This document shows, in pieces, positions 1 through 9,572 of a stretch of DNA of 64,000 nt. Position 1 is the stretch's first letter; the number at the start of each line of letters is the position of its first letter. The position numbers were made by a program, and so were the translations under genes. The notes below the pieces were generated by a model. It was not told where the DNA came from, did no database searches, and saw only the letters and a list, made by a program, of their open reading frames with translations. The stretch covers positions 1,650,599-1,714,598 of the forward strand of contig MOYA01000001.1 in assembly GCA_001899315.1 (NCBI GenBank). Reading direction: 5' to 3'. Source of the stretch: Candidatus Obscuribacter phosphatis. Lineage in GTDB: Bacteria > Cyanobacteriota > Vampirovibrionia > Obscuribacterales > Obscuribacteraceae.

Positions 1-1
1 G

Positions 2-2062
2 AGTTCGACCATGCTCTTGCCTTTGACGCCTCGTATTGACGATGCCGAATTGCCGCTCGAAGAAACACAAGAAAAGAGCCAAACACAAGGCAAGAGCCAG
101 CCTCAAGAAAAGATTCAGCCAACCAAAAGTCAGCCTGCTACAAAGCCATCGACTAGCCAACCCCCAGAAAGTTCTAAGCCTGAGACTTCTACAGGTGCCT
201 ATAAGAGTTCAGAAAGACTGGACGATGCCGGAGAAATTGGCGAACTCAAGCAAGAAGAGCCTAAGTTAGACACGTTAGAAACCACCGAGCTTAAGGACCA
301 ACCGAATCGGGTCAGTGCTGAAGGCTCTATTCCATCCGATAGTTCTTCCAGACTAGAGCTGGAAGTCTCGGAAGACGATCTGCGCATGGCCGAAATGGAC
401 GGCGGCGTCACCGAAGATACGACCCTGAAAGGCACAATTCAAATCGTCGCCGACGATACTGAATACGACCAAGACAAAAATACTTTCTTGGGCACCGGTA
501 ATGCTGTTGCCATCATCGGCGGTCAAAATTCAAAACTGGAAGCCGACCTCATTCTTTACGATCAAAACACCCAAATGATCGATGCTCGCGGCAATGTCAA
601 AATCTTGCGAGATGGTCAGCTCACCACAGGCAGCGCCTTTAAGTTCAATGTCAATTCCGACGAGTATCTAATCACCAACCCAGATACCGAATTGAATGGC
701 ACACAAGTAATCGCCCGCAGCGGTTACGGCGACAAGCAAAATCTCTCTTTCAAGAAGGGCAATCTCACCTTGCCTAAGCCCATCCACATGGGCAGAAATG
801 CCATGTGGGGCACACTCAGTACTGGTCAAGAAATTGCCGAGAAGGTCGCTCACCCCGATATCGTAGGCAAGCCCAGCTATACTTTCAAAGCGCGCAAGAT
901 GGTTTATGAGCGCTACAAAGATGTGGGCAACCTGACAGTTTTCGGCGGCAGAGTTTGCTTTGGCAAATTCAATGTGCCCATTCCTAAATTTGTCACCACA
1001 GTGGGCAACGAATCGAAGATTCGTATGCCAGTCAGTCCGATGCTGACAAACAACCTCATGTCCGGCGGTATCAATATAGGTCCCAGCTTCAATACGGCTG
1101 TGGGCAAGACCGGCGTTCTCAGTTGGGCTCCCATGGTCCAACTCGGTGGCAATTCGGTGAGCGGAGACACCTCCGGCGGCGGCATTGGTCTTTCAGGAAG
1201 AGTGGGCTTCTCAAACAGTCGAATCACCTCCAACCTAGCCTATGGTTCAGTGTCTAACCTGTTGGTGGCAGACTTCAGAGGCAAAATCAATAAGGACACC
1301 GTCTTCCAGGCTGGTATCAACCGCTTTATGAACGACGGTATGTTCGGCTTCACACGTCCACGCTTGCTGGCTGAAGTAGTGCATAACAAGAGCCTTTCTG
1401 TAAAAATACCCGGCATCGCCGGTGTCAACTTCAGATCATCCGGTGGCTGGGCCCAGGACAATCCGCAGCTAATCAACCTCAACTCCGACTATGCCGCGCT
1501 CTTCGGCGGTCCAACCACGGTAAAGACCCAGCCATCTGCCTTCCGGATACAAGAACAGATTTCGGTCTCCACCCAACCTATATTTGCCGTGGGTAACGAC
1601 AAATACGGTGCCAAAGCCTTCTTATTCGGCGGCTTAGGCGTAGGCGCCTATTCCACAGGCGAGGCCAGATCTTTGCTGCAAGGCGGACCCACTTTAGATA
1701 CAAGATTGAACAGACTGCACTTCCAGGTGGGCTATACCCAGTCGGCAGTGCGCGGTTCATCGCCCTTCTACTTCGACCGCTTTATTCAAGGTACTCGTTC
1801 AACCTATATCTCGGGTGATGTAAAAATCAATAAATGGCTCACACTGGGCGGTACCTACGGCTATAACCTCAACCTCAATCTGCCCTATCAAAAGTCTCTG
1901 TCGGCTGTGATCGGACAAGATGATCTGAAGCTAATGGTAACTAGAAACTTCATCACCGGTATGAACAGGGTCGGCTTCGACATCTTCTATGGTCAGCCTG
2001 TCGGCTTCAATAAACTTGTAATCAAAGGTAACCCAGATCACGGTAACTTGAGCGGTCTATAG
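2..2062 (+). CDS. LptD/OstA-like outer-membrane protein, 5' partial
   Basis: Probable LPS-transport protein of the LptA/LptD class, which carries lipopolysaccharide to the outer leaflet. The frame is open to the left edge. The first Met (position 11) lies in a Gln/Lys/Ser/Pro-rich linker with no signal peptide, so the real start is probably upstream of the window. Counting from that Met, residues 1-130 are low-complexity and charged. Residues about 140-230 form an OstA-type beta repeat (IQIVADDTEYDQDKN, then GNVKILRDGQL). Residues about 300-683 are Gly/Asn/aromatic-rich with alternating hydrophobics, as in a beta-barrel, similar in layout to the cyanobacterial DUF3769 LptD-like proteins. The family call is by motif and architecture. 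Barrel and membrane location are inferred. Confidence 0.7.
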   Translation, partial: SSTMLLPLTPRIDDAELPLEETQEKSQTQGKSQPQEKIQPTKSQPATKPSTSQPPESSKPETSTGAYKSSERLDDAGEIGELKQEEPKLDTLETTELKDQPNRVSAEGSIPSDSSSRLELEVSEDDLRMAEMDGGVTEDTTLKGTIQIVADDTEYDQDKNTFLGTGNAVAIIGGQNSKLEADLILYDQNTQMIDARGNVKILRDGQLTTGSAFKFNVNSDEYLITNPDTELNGTQVIARSGYGDKQNLSFKKGNLTLPKPIHMGRNAMWGTLSTGQEIAEKVAHPDIVGKPSYTFKARKMVYERYKDVGNLTVFGGRVCFGKFNVPIPKFVTTVGNESKIRMPVSPMLTNNLMSGGINIGPSFNTAVGKTGVLSWAPMVQLGGNSVSGDTSGGGIGLSGRVGFSNSRITSNLAYGSVSNLLVADFRGKINKDTVFQAGINRFMNDGMFGFTRPRLLAEVVHNKSLSVKIPGIAGVNFRSSGGWAQDNPQLINLNSDYAALFGGPTTVKTQPSAFRIQEQISVSTQPIFAVGNDKYGAKAFLFGGLGVGAYSTGEARSLLQGGPTLDTRLNRLHFQVGYTQSAVRGSSPFYFDRFIQGTRSTYISGDVKINKWLTLGGTYGYNLNLNLPYQKSLSAVIGQDDLKLMVTRNFITGMNRVGFDIFYGQPVGFNKLVIKGNPDHGNLSGL

Positions 2063-2097
2063 ACCGACTGGTGCTCTTGCCGGTTAGAATAGTGCTT

Positions 2098-2122
2098 TGC
2101 CTTGAGGAAGTAACCTCAGGCA
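2098..2122 (+). terminator. Hairpin after the LptD-like gene
   Basis: TGCC-T-TGAGG pairs with CCTCAGGCA around the loop AAGTAA: nine base pairs with one bulged T. It lies 36 bases after the stop of the LptD-like gene and before the ROK kinase. No T-run follows, so it is only a weak terminator candidate and may be a leader hairpin of the next gene. Confidence 0.3.
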
Positions 2123-2155
2123 GTATATCTAAACTCGCTTTAAAACCGGTACTGG

Positions 2156-3160
2156 ATGTTGGATAGCACAAGTATAGACAGCCTACTCAAGAACAACTTG
2201 CCGGCCCTCGGTATAGACCTGGGCGGAACCAAAATAAGAGCAGCTCTGGTCAAAGACGGAAGAGTAGTCTCTCAGCCAAGACAAATCGCTACCCCCAATG
2301 GAGCCGACAACATAATCAAGGGTATTGTCGATCTGGTGCAAGCCTTCCAACATGATGGAAACGAAGCGCAGTTCGGCATAGCCGGGGTGGGCATCGCCAC
2401 TGCAGGCATAGTCGATTGCAATACCGGTGAGATATTAGGTTCGACCGGCAATTTGCCAGGCTGGAGCGGCACATCACTCAAGAAAGTGATTGAAAGCCAA
2501 ATTTTACTGCCGGTGCACGTTGACAATGACGCCAACGCCGCCGCTTACGGTGAAGCCAGCGCACGCGGTCTGATGCACTCAAACTGCGTCGTGGCGGTCA
2601 CTTTAGGGACAGGCATTGGCGGCGGCTTGGTCATCAACGGCAAGATGTTTAGAGGCGCCCACTGGGCGGGGGGCGAAATAGGACACCTGAGACTGAACCT
2701 GGGCAATAAGCGTCTTTGTACCTGTGGTCTCTTTGACTGCTGGGAGGCTTATGGTTCGGGACGTGGACTAGCCGCCACAGGTAGAGACATATTGAGCGGC
2801 TTGAGCGCAGAGCAGACGCCGCTTGCCAAAGACATTGAAGGCTTGACCACCCATGCCATAGTAGAAGCTGCCAGAAATGGAGACATAGTCGGTAAGCGCA
2901 TTCTTCATATGTGGCATGAGCATGTGGCAGCCGGTATAGCCAGTCTTGCCCATATTCTCGACCCGGATCTTTTTGTCGTTACCGGTGGACTAGCCGACTG
3001 TGTCGATTTCGCCCTCTTGCAAGAGATGGTGGTAGATCGCGTACTGCCTCGTATCGGCGAAAAAATGACCATACACAAATCAGAACTAGAAGGGCTGGCC
3101 GGTATTATCGGCGCAGCCCAGCTGGTCTTGGATAATCTACTCGATAGAATCGCCGTCTAG
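2156..3160 (+). CDS. ROK-family sugar kinase (glucokinase-like)
   Basis: Likely phosphorylates glucose or a related sugar with ATP in the cytoplasm. The N-terminal phosphate loop DLGGTKIRAAL is at residues 21-31. GTGIGGG and the GAHWAGGEIGH segment carry the ROK sugar-binding and zinc His positions. The zinc cluster is CTCGLFDCWE, where the usual CxCGxxGCxE Gly is Asp. Length (334 aa) is normal for ROK kinases. ROK also includes repressors, but no N-terminal helix-turn-helix is present, so a kinase is favoured. The exact sugar cannot be read from sequence. It converges with the DUF4139 gene, the two stops being 16 bases apart. Confidence 0.85.
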   Translation: MLDSTSIDSLLKNNLPALGIDLGGTKIRAALVKDGRVVSQPRQIATPNGADNIIKGIVDLVQAFQHDGNEAQFGIAGVGIATAGIVDCNTGEILGSTGNLPGWSGTSLKKVIESQILLPVHVDNDANAAAYGEASARGLMHSNCVVAVTLGTGIGGGLVINGKMFRGAHWAGGEIGHLRLNLGNKRLCTCGLFDCWEAYGSGRGLAATGRDILSGLSAEQTPLAKDIEGLTTHAIVEAARNGDIVGKRILHMWHEHVAAGIASLAHILDPDLFVVTGGLADCVDFALLQEMVVDRVLPRIGEKMTIHKSELEGLAGIIGAAQLVLDNLLDRIAV

Positions 3161-3176
3161 AAAGACAGCCATTTAG

Positions 3177-4625
3177 CTACTTAGTTTCGATTGTATAGGT
3201 CAGCTTCTCTTCGGTATCAGGACTTACTTTCACCAAGAACTCAAAAGTGTGAGAATCTTTCTTGGTGTAGGGCAAACTAGACTTGAGTATTTTCCAGTCG
3301 CCGTAAGAATGCTCGACCACAGTAACCGTGACTGGTTCTTTCTTGTGATTGCGAATACTGAGGCTGAAGCTCTGACGCTGCACTCGATCGCTTACTTGCT
3401 CTTGGCTGGTTTGAATGCGGTTGCAGGCTATGTCAAAAGCATCACCGATATAGACCCTGACTTTCTCATCTTTAGGTGTATGGTCGATTTGATCTTCACC
3501 GACAAATTGCATGGCGCCGTCTTGGTCTTTCTTATAGACCCTGACTTTGCCCTTTGGTAGGGGCATACCAAGATTATTCTCTTTCGAATTATTCACTTCC
3601 AATCTGACATTGACTTTAATCTTCTCGCTGCCGTCTTCACCATACTCGGTGGCACGACCGCTTTCCATGACATAAAGTTTCTTCACCGGCACAGCCGAAG
3701 CATTGAAGAGTGTCAATTGCTTGGTCTCATTGTCGCGCACATCGGTGCGGCCCTTCAAACTATAGAGATGATACTCAGCAAAAGTCTGCTCGTTGAACTG
3801 TGGGGCAGCTGCATCAGCCGCCATCTCAGCCATCATCGGAGCGGCCGGTGCCGGAGGCGGCACATTGGCTACTTTATGAACATCGCCGGCCATAAGTTTA
3901 AGAGAGGCATCTTTATAGCTGGCACCGGACTTATTGTCGATGGTCACCCAGCTGGTTAAATCACAAGCACTGTCATCGCTATTAGCCACAGCCACATAGT
4001 CACATTTCCAATTTAGCCCCTGCGCTTGATAGCTGATTTCACTCTCATGACTACCAGCTTTGTCGCATTCCAACTTCCAAAGCAAAGATGGCTTAGAGAC
4101 CAGTCCTTCCGGCAGCTCGGCTAATTCCAATTCTCCAGAGGGACCAACCACAATGCCGCTGCTTGTTTTGAGAACTACAGACTGAGAGCGCTGCGAAAGA
4201 TTGCCGTCGCTATCGGCCACAGTCACCGCTGGACTAGAAAGCAATGTGCCTGTAAGCTCGCGCACAGCACCACCGGAAAGAAACTGTCTAAATTTGACAG
4301 TCTTGCCCAGGGACCGAGAGAGAATAGTGTCATTGTCCATAAGATCGTATTGATAATTCTGTTCTCTCACACTAACAGCATTGGGAGCAGTCAAAGAAGT
4401 AAAGCTCACCGAAGTGGGATCAATAGCGGCTGCAACATCTTCAAAACGCACATAGTTGATGCCGTCTTTGAGCTTAATGTCACGGCGATCTTTTATTAGA
4501 CCGAAATTTTGATTGTAGATAGTTATAGCCACGTCCTTAGATGGCGATACTTCCTCAGCAAAGGCGGGAAAAGATACCGCAAGCAATGCAAGAAGGGGCA
4601 AGACCGAGTGCTTCATTCTCTTCAT
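3177..4625 (-). CDS. Secreted DUF4139 protein, copy 1
   Basis: A 482-aa protein of unknown function. It begins with a signal peptide (MKRMKHSVLPLLALLAVSF, cleavage near FAEE) and is preceded by AAGAGG eight bases before the ATG. The body matches the DUF4139 pattern, with VAITIYNQNFGLIKDRR near the start and a conserved C-terminal region (KGKVRVYKKDQDG, DHTPKDEKVRVYIGDAFD) typical of this beta-rich family. A Pro/Ala/Met-rich stretch (VPPPAPAAPMMAEM) interrupts the middle. Unlike MuiA-type members it lacks a long coiled coil. It is the second gene of a tandem pair with a close paralogue 15 bases upstream, so the two are probably co-transcribed. Confidence 0.75.
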   Translation of the reverse strand: MKRMKHSVLPLLALLAVSFPAFAEEVSPSKDVAITIYNQNFGLIKDRRDIKLKDGINYVRFEDVAAAIDPTSVSFTSLTAPNAVSVREQNYQYDLMDNDTILSRSLGKTVKFRQFLSGGAVRELTGTLLSSPAVTVADSDGNLSQRSQSVVLKTSSGIVVGPSGELELAELPEGLVSKPSLLWKLECDKAGSHESEISYQAQGLNWKCDYVAVANSDDSACDLTSWVTIDNKSGASYKDASLKLMAGDVHKVANVPPPAPAAPMMAEMAADAAAPQFNEQTFAEYHLYSLKGRTDVRDNETKQLTLFNASAVPVKKLYVMESGRATEYGEDGSEKIKVNVRLEVNNSKENNLGMPLPKGKVRVYKKDQDGAMQFVGEDQIDHTPKDEKVRVYIGDAFDIACNRIQTSQEQVSDRVQRQSFSLSIRNHKKEPVTVTVVEHSYGDWKILKSSLPYTKKDSHTFEFLVKVSPDTEEKLTYTIETK

Positions 4626-4640
4626 TTACTATTCCTCTTA

Positions 4641-6110
4641 CTAATGCTTGATCTCAAGATCGTAGGTCACTTTACTTTCACCATTTGCCGGCACTTTGAC
4701 GGCAAACTCAATGGTATGGCTGTCTTTTTTGGTGAATGGTTGACTGCTGTTCACTACTTTCCAATCACCATAGGCATGCTCAATAACAGTGACGGTTACT
4801 TCTTTCTCTTTATGGTTGCGCAGTGATATCTCAAAGCTTTGTTTGAGCAGGCGCTGCGAAATTTGTTGATAGTTGGTCTGTTTGCGCTCGCCGACAATGT
4901 CGAAAGCATCACCTATATAAAGACGCACTTTCTCATCTTTAGGGGTATGGTCGATAAGGTCCTCGCCCACAAACTGCATGGCGCCATCTTGATCTTTCTT
5001 ATAGACCCTCACCTTGCCCTTCGGCATTGGCATACCAAGATTATTGCCCTGGGTATTGGCTATCTCCAATTTGACATTGACTTTTTGCCCTTGACCATTC
5101 GCCTGCCGATAATGATTGACCGAACCAGATTCAAAAACAAAAAGTTTCTTCACCGGCACCGAGGCTGCATTAAAGAGTGTCAGTTGCTTGGTCTCGTTAT
5201 TGTTTAGATCGGTCCGACCAGCCAAACTATAGAGATGATATTCAGCAAAACTCTGCTCGCTAAATTGCGGCGCCGCTGCACCTGCCATTGCTGACTTCAT
5301 TAAGGCGAAGCCTCTAGGCATGGCATTTTGAGTCACCCTATGCACGTCTCCCGCCATAAGTTTGAGTGAAGCCTGCTTAAAGCTTGCGCCCGATTTATTG
5401 TCGAGAGTAACCCAACTAGTCAAATCGCAAGCCGTATCATCATTATTGGCCACGGCCACATAGTCGCATTTCCAATTCATACCTTGGGTCTGATAGCTAA
5501 TTTCAGCACGATGCTCTCCACCTTTATCAGCCTGCAATTTCCATAGCAAAGACGGCTTGGCCACAAGACCACTAGGCAACTCAGCCAACTCAACTTCGCC
5601 GTTTGCACCAAGTACAATGCCAGATGGTGTCTTCAAAACAATAGCTTGCGATCTCTGCGAAATATTGCCATTGCTGTCCGATACTGTGACCAAGGGCGAA
5701 TTCAGCAAAGTGCCGCTGACTTCGTGCATGCCGCCGCCGGAATATTGTCTGATCTTTATTTCTTTGCCTACCGACTTAGAGAGAATAGTCGAGACATCCA
5801 TAAGATCGTATTGATAGTTTTGCTCTCTGACCACCACCGAATTTGGTGCTGTCAAAGAAAGAAAACTGACAGAAGTAGGATCAATGGCGGCAGCGACATC
5901 ATCAAATCGGAGGTTATTAATGCCCTCTTTCAGCTCGACTTTTCTTATATCTTTGACTAATCCGAAATTCTGGTTATAGACAGTGATTGCCACACTCTCA
6001 CCATCATTAGCCTTGTCTTTGCCCTTTTCTTTGGCATCAATGGCAAGCGCCGACATCTGCACAAGAGGTACAAGACTGAGGGCTAGAAAGGCACTGGTGC
6101 TGAATCTCAT
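4641..6110 (-). CDS. Secreted DUF4139 protein, copy 2
   Basis: A 489-aa paralogue of the next gene downstream, alike along its whole length (VAITVYNQNFGLVKD, DPTSVSFLSLTAPN, KGKVRVYKKDQDG, DHTPKDEKVRLYIGDAFD). The signal peptide is MRFSTSAFLALSLVPLVQM, followed by a Lys/Asp-rich linker (KEKGKDKANDGE). GGAG lies eight bases before the ATG. The central low-complexity insert differs from copy 1 (MPRGFALMKSAMAGAAA), which marks the diverging segment. It is the promoter-proximal gene of the pair. Function is unknown. Envelope location is inferred from the signal peptide. Confidence 0.75.
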   Translation of the reverse strand: MRFSTSAFLALSLVPLVQMSALAIDAKEKGKDKANDGESVAITVYNQNFGLVKDIRKVELKEGINNLRFDDVAAAIDPTSVSFLSLTAPNSVVVREQNYQYDLMDVSTILSKSVGKEIKIRQYSGGGMHEVSGTLLNSPLVTVSDSNGNISQRSQAIVLKTPSGIVLGANGEVELAELPSGLVAKPSLLWKLQADKGGEHRAEISYQTQGMNWKCDYVAVANNDDTACDLTSWVTLDNKSGASFKQASLKLMAGDVHRVTQNAMPRGFALMKSAMAGAAAPQFSEQSFAEYHLYSLAGRTDLNNNETKQLTLFNAASVPVKKLFVFESGSVNHYRQANGQGQKVNVKLEIANTQGNNLGMPMPKGKVRVYKKDQDGAMQFVGEDLIDHTPKDEKVRLYIGDAFDIVGERKQTNYQQISQRLLKQSFEISLRNHKEKEVTVTVIEHAYGDWKVVNSSQPFTKKDSHTIEFAVKVPANGESKVTYDLEIKH

Positions 6111-6187
6111 TTAACTGCTCCTATTTGGATATTTATCGGTCCAATTGACAATGCGAAACAGTTTAGTTTCGCTTAGTTTCGCTTCGC

Positions 6188-7387
6188 TTAGTTCTTTAGG
6201 GTGCGGTCGAAGAAATTGAGGGCTAGATCGATATTGGCGCCTTTTTCAATATCATGGCCAGCACTATCGAGTGGCACGAATTGCACCGGCGCTTGTCTTT
6301 GCGCTAAAGCCGCAGCAAATTTTTCGCTTTGACTAAAAGGCACAATGTTGTCTTTACGTCCGTGCACAATCAAGATATTGGGACAAAGACCAGAAACATA
6401 AGACATGGGGCTGGCTTGATCAGCCAAGCTCTTTTTGTTGGCAGCTTGACCGCCCAATAAAAGACTCAAAGACGCCATCGGCGAGCTGGTATCCCAAGCT
6501 TGACCAGGAATCGTCTCGGTGGCTAAAGCGTAAAGATCTGTGGGACCGCAAAAATCACAAACAGCCTTGACGTCTCGGCTGTAAGTTTTATCACCACTTC
6601 CTATATCCAGCGAACCCACTTTAGCCGAGGCACCCATCAAAGCTACCAGATGACCGCCGGCCGACGTGCCCCAAAGCCCGATACGACCGCCGTCGATACT
6701 AAACTTAGAAGCATTGGCCTTGATATAACGCAAAGCAGTGTTCAGGTCTTCCATCTGGGCGGGAAAAATTCCGCCCGGCTCTTGGGCTAGGCGGTAATTG
6801 ACCGTGGCAACAGCAAAGCCTCTCTTTACGGCAGCCCCCAACCAAGTTGGTCTAGCAGCCGGTCGATTGGTCCAACCACCGCCGTGCACATAAATAATGA
6901 GGGGGAAATTGCTGCCGCTCTCAGGAGTGTAGAGACTCATTTGATGAGCAAGATCCAACTTGCCGGGCTCATAGCTAAAGTTCTCCAGGCGTTTCATCTT
7001 GACGCCGTTCAAACGAGTTAGAACCTGCGCCGGCAGACGGTCCTTGATTGACTCAGGCAGCCTAGCATTAACCTTATCAAGCAAGGCTTGTGTGTTGCCG
7101 ATATTGAGATTGCCGCCTTGTTTAGACACCTGCCTATCGATTTCTTTCTTGATTTTCTCTTGCAGATTGTCAGGGACTTTGCCTTTCAGCTTACTGAACA
7201 CCGAGCCGGCTGCCCGGTCAAGCAGAGCATCAAGCCCAGAAGAGTTGCCAGAGGCATTGTTTACGGTGCTCCCAAGCGCAGAGCTGGTTGAGTTCTGAGC
7301 TTCTGCCGGCAAGGCCAAAACTAAAGTTGTCAAAAGTGACAGCAAAACCATCTTTCTGCAAGACGGTAAAGCAGACTGAAAAACCAT
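6188..7387 (-). CDS. Secreted alpha/beta-hydrolase (esterase/lipase-like)
   Basis: Probable carboxylesterase of the HGGG type, acting outside the cytoplasm. I place the start at the ATG at 7387, not at the in-frame GTG ten codons upstream, because it has GGGG about ten bases before it and opens a signal peptide (MVFQSALPSCRKMVLLSLL, cleavage after AEA). Residues 30-140 are a helical linker rich in Lys/Asp/Leu. The catalytic domain follows: oxyanion HGGGW at 168-172, nucleophile Ser in GTSAGG at 242, Asp in GRKDNIVP and His in SAGHD near the end. All triad residues are present. The substrate is unknown. It is divergent from the TPR gene at 7498, sharing a 110-base intergenic region. Confidence 0.8.
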   Translation of the reverse strand: MVFQSALPSCRKMVLLSLLTTLVLALPAEAQNSTSSALGSTVNNASGNSSGLDALLDRAAGSVFSKLKGKVPDNLQEKIKKEIDRQVSKQGGNLNIGNTQALLDKVNARLPESIKDRLPAQVLTRLNGVKMKRLENFSYEPGKLDLAHQMSLYTPESGSNFPLIIYVHGGGWTNRPAARPTWLGAAVKRGFAVATVNYRLAQEPGGIFPAQMEDLNTALRYIKANASKFSIDGGRIGLWGTSAGGHLVALMGASAKVGSLDIGSGDKTYSRDVKAVCDFCGPTDLYALATETIPGQAWDTSSPMASLSLLLGGQAANKKSLADQASPMSYVSGLCPNILIVHGRKDNIVPFSQSEKFAAALAQRQAPVQFVPLDSAGHDIEKGANIDLALNFFDRTLKN

Positions 7388-7497
7388 TGAAAATACCCCG
7401 GAGCAATATTGACCCACAAGTGAAGGTATATTCTACGAGCCTTGACAAGCGATTAGCTCATATTTACAAAAACGCCGATTTGAGTACAATCCATAAG

Positions 7498-8724
7498 ATG
7501 ATTAAAGCAAATAAGACCGCTATTTTGTTGATTGCGCTTGCCCTTTGGCAAGTTAATAACCTGCCGCCTTCAATTGCCGCAAAAAAACAAGCAAACAGCG
7601 AGCGCTCTCACCACAAGAAAACTCTGTCCGACTGGAACTTTCTCACTAAGTATGGCGGACGCTCGACAAACGAACTAATACGCGACAAAAGTTTTGTCTC
7701 TCTATTAAAGGCAATTGCGCCGGAACACAATAATCTGGTGGAATCAGGCTCTAGCTTGGTAGATAGCGCCTTCGACCGAATGGGTGGACCACCCGATTCA
7801 ATCAAGATAATTGAAAACCGTTATGTGATTGTTTCGGCATCGATGAATAATTTTGCCCCGGCAAAATGTTTATTGCTTTGCGATATAGCCGGCAAAAAGG
7901 GGCTGATTGCTCTTACCGACGGCGAAGAATGGCCTTCACTTTATCTGATCTCAAAGCAGTACGACGCCATCGCTGACTGCCCTCAACTCTTCCAAGCCGA
8001 ACTTAACGACTGGCTCAATCGAGAGCGGGTGCCGCTTTTAAGCAGGGTCTATGTCTCGAAAAAAGGCGTCGGCAAACGCGAAGAATTCGATAAACTAAAC
8101 TCACTTTCAAAATTGATTGAAAGACAACCTGACTACAAACTTTACGAAAGACGGGCTGATTTGCTCGCCGAAAGCGGAAAGTTGCGCGAGTCGATTAAAG
8201 ACTATGACAAAGTTATTGAACTTTGTCCAGCTGACAATAAATTGACTCTCAGTCGCGCCTATGCCGCCCGAGCAACAGCACTGAAAGCTGACAATAAATT
8301 ACAAGAGGCACTTAGCGATCTCGATCAGGCAATCAAGCTCAACCCATGCACTTATGAAGCCGCTTCTTACTTTGCGCGCAGAGGCATGATCTATGAACTG
8401 CTCAATGATAACGAAAGAGCGCTTAGCGACTTCGATGCAGCCATCAAAGCGAACAAAGGTTATCCGGGCTATTTGCAAAGAGCCCTATTTTTCCACCGCC
8501 TCAATCAGAACGATAAGGCTATGGAAGACTTGAATGAAGAGCTGAAAAAATGCGGTTCTTATCTTAAGCCTAAAATTTTGCGCACTAAAGCTGAGATACT
8601 TGTCTGTCAAGACAAGCTTAATGAAGGTCTGCAAGCCATAGACCAAGCAATCAAGCTGGAACCGTCTTCTAAAGAAGCACTCTTGCTGGAGAAGCAAATA
8701 AAGAAAAGACTCAATTCTAAATAG
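7498..8724 (+). CDS. Secreted TPR protein
   Basis: A 408-aa protein with an N-terminal signal or anchor segment (MIKANKTAILLIALALWQV). This ATG is preferred over the longest frame from 7288, whose first 70 codons would overlap the oppositely oriented hydrolase gene and carry no signal. The central part (about 60-210) is unlike any family I recognise. The C-terminal half is four to five tetratricopeptide repeats with the usual Ala/Gly/Pro periodicity (ALSDLDQAIKLNP, ALSDFDAAIKANK, GLQAIDQAIKLEP). It probably scaffolds protein contacts in the envelope. Its last 8 bases overlap the convergent lpxC. Confidence 0.75.
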   Translation: MIKANKTAILLIALALWQVNNLPPSIAAKKQANSERSHHKKTLSDWNFLTKYGGRSTNELIRDKSFVSLLKAIAPEHNNLVESGSSLVDSAFDRMGGPPDSIKIIENRYVIVSASMNNFAPAKCLLLCDIAGKKGLIALTDGEEWPSLYLISKQYDAIADCPQLFQAELNDWLNRERVPLLSRVYVSKKGVGKREEFDKLNSLSKLIERQPDYKLYERRADLLAESGKLRESIKDYDKVIELCPADNKLTLSRAYAARATALKADNKLQEALSDLDQAIKLNPCTYEAASYFARRGMIYELLNDNERALSDFDAAIKANKGYPGYLQRALFFHRLNQNDKAMEDLNEELKKCGSYLKPKILRTKAEILVCQDKLNEGLQAIDQAIKLEPSSKEALLLEKQIKKRLNSK

Positions 8725-9547
8725 AGAGAGATTTCCTAAGCTTGCCGGCGATATCGACGTCCATCTCATGACCGCCTTTGATGCTAATAAAGCGGGCTTT
8801 GATACGCAGTGGGTTTACACCCACCAGGGCCAGATCGCCAATTAGATCGAGCAGTTTATGACGCACTGGTTCATCAGGGTGCTTGAGCGGCATCGTAAAG
8901 CCGTCATCGGTCAAACTGACCACATCTTTATCGAGACCCAACATCTTATGCTCTTGCAACATGCCGAAAGTGCGGTTCTCATAAATGTCTTTGATGTCTC
9001 GACTGCTGTCCCAACTCTGCCATTTCTGACCAATGAGAGGATGCTTCCAATCCATCAGGTAAGTGACCGAGAACTTCTCAGCCGGTATGGCAATAAGACT
9101 TCTATCGCCTCTCTCTACAGTAATCGTCTCCTTTAACTCCAGATCAGCCGACACTGCACCTCTGGCGATACCACTGGCTTCAAAGAGACGAATCCAAAAC
9201 TCAGAGCTTCCATCTCCCAAAGGCATCTCGGGACCATCTACGTAGACATAAGCATCATCTAGCCCCCAAAGCACAGCCGCGCATAGAAAATGCTCGACGA
9301 TGCAAAGTCTGATGCGGTCGACACCCAGTACCACGTTGCGCAAAGTATTGACGACCATGTCAGCCCGAGCCGGCACCTTTACCACATCACCCTGGCCATC
9401 GGGCAAGAGAAAAACTATACCGGTGCCTTTAGCAGCGCCGAAAATCTCGACTAAAACTTCCTGCTTAGAGGTCAGACCAGGTCCCTCAAAACTAGCCAGT
9501 CTATCTCCCAGGTCAAGCTTTTTTCTCAAATCTTCGGCAACTGCCAT
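8717..9547 (-). CDS. lpxC: UDP-3-O-acyl-N-acetylglucosamine deacetylase LpxC
   Basis: Zinc enzyme of the committed step of lipid A synthesis, removing acetate from UDP-3-O-acyl-GlcNAc. Active-site motifs are all visible: EH at 85-86, H230 and D234 (VRHKLLDLIGDLALVG) as the other zinc ligands, NRTFGM, and the general-base His260 in GGHEMDVD. Length, 276 aa, is slightly short of the usual 300. GGAG lies eight bases before the ATG. It follows lpxD by 25 bases on the same strand and is the last gene of the outer-membrane block, so LpxD-LpxC are probably translated from one message. No fabZ or lpxA follows, unlike the enterobacterial order. Confidence 0.93.
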   Translation of the reverse strand: MAVAEDLRKKLDLGDRLASFEGPGLTSKQEVLVEIFGAAKGTGIVFLLPDGQGDVVKVPARADMVVNTLRNVVLGVDRIRLCIVEHFLCAAVLWGLDDAYVYVDGPEMPLGDGSSEFWIRLFEASGIARGAVSADLELKETITVERGDRSLIAIPAEKFSVTYLMDWKHPLIGQKWQSWDSSRDIKDIYENRTFGMLQEHKMLGLDKDVVSLTDDGFTMPLKHPDEPVRHKLLDLIGDLALVGVNPLRIKARFISIKGGHEMDVDIAGKLRKSLSI

Positions 9548-9572
9548 GACATTTCTCCGTTTCTTTTTTATC

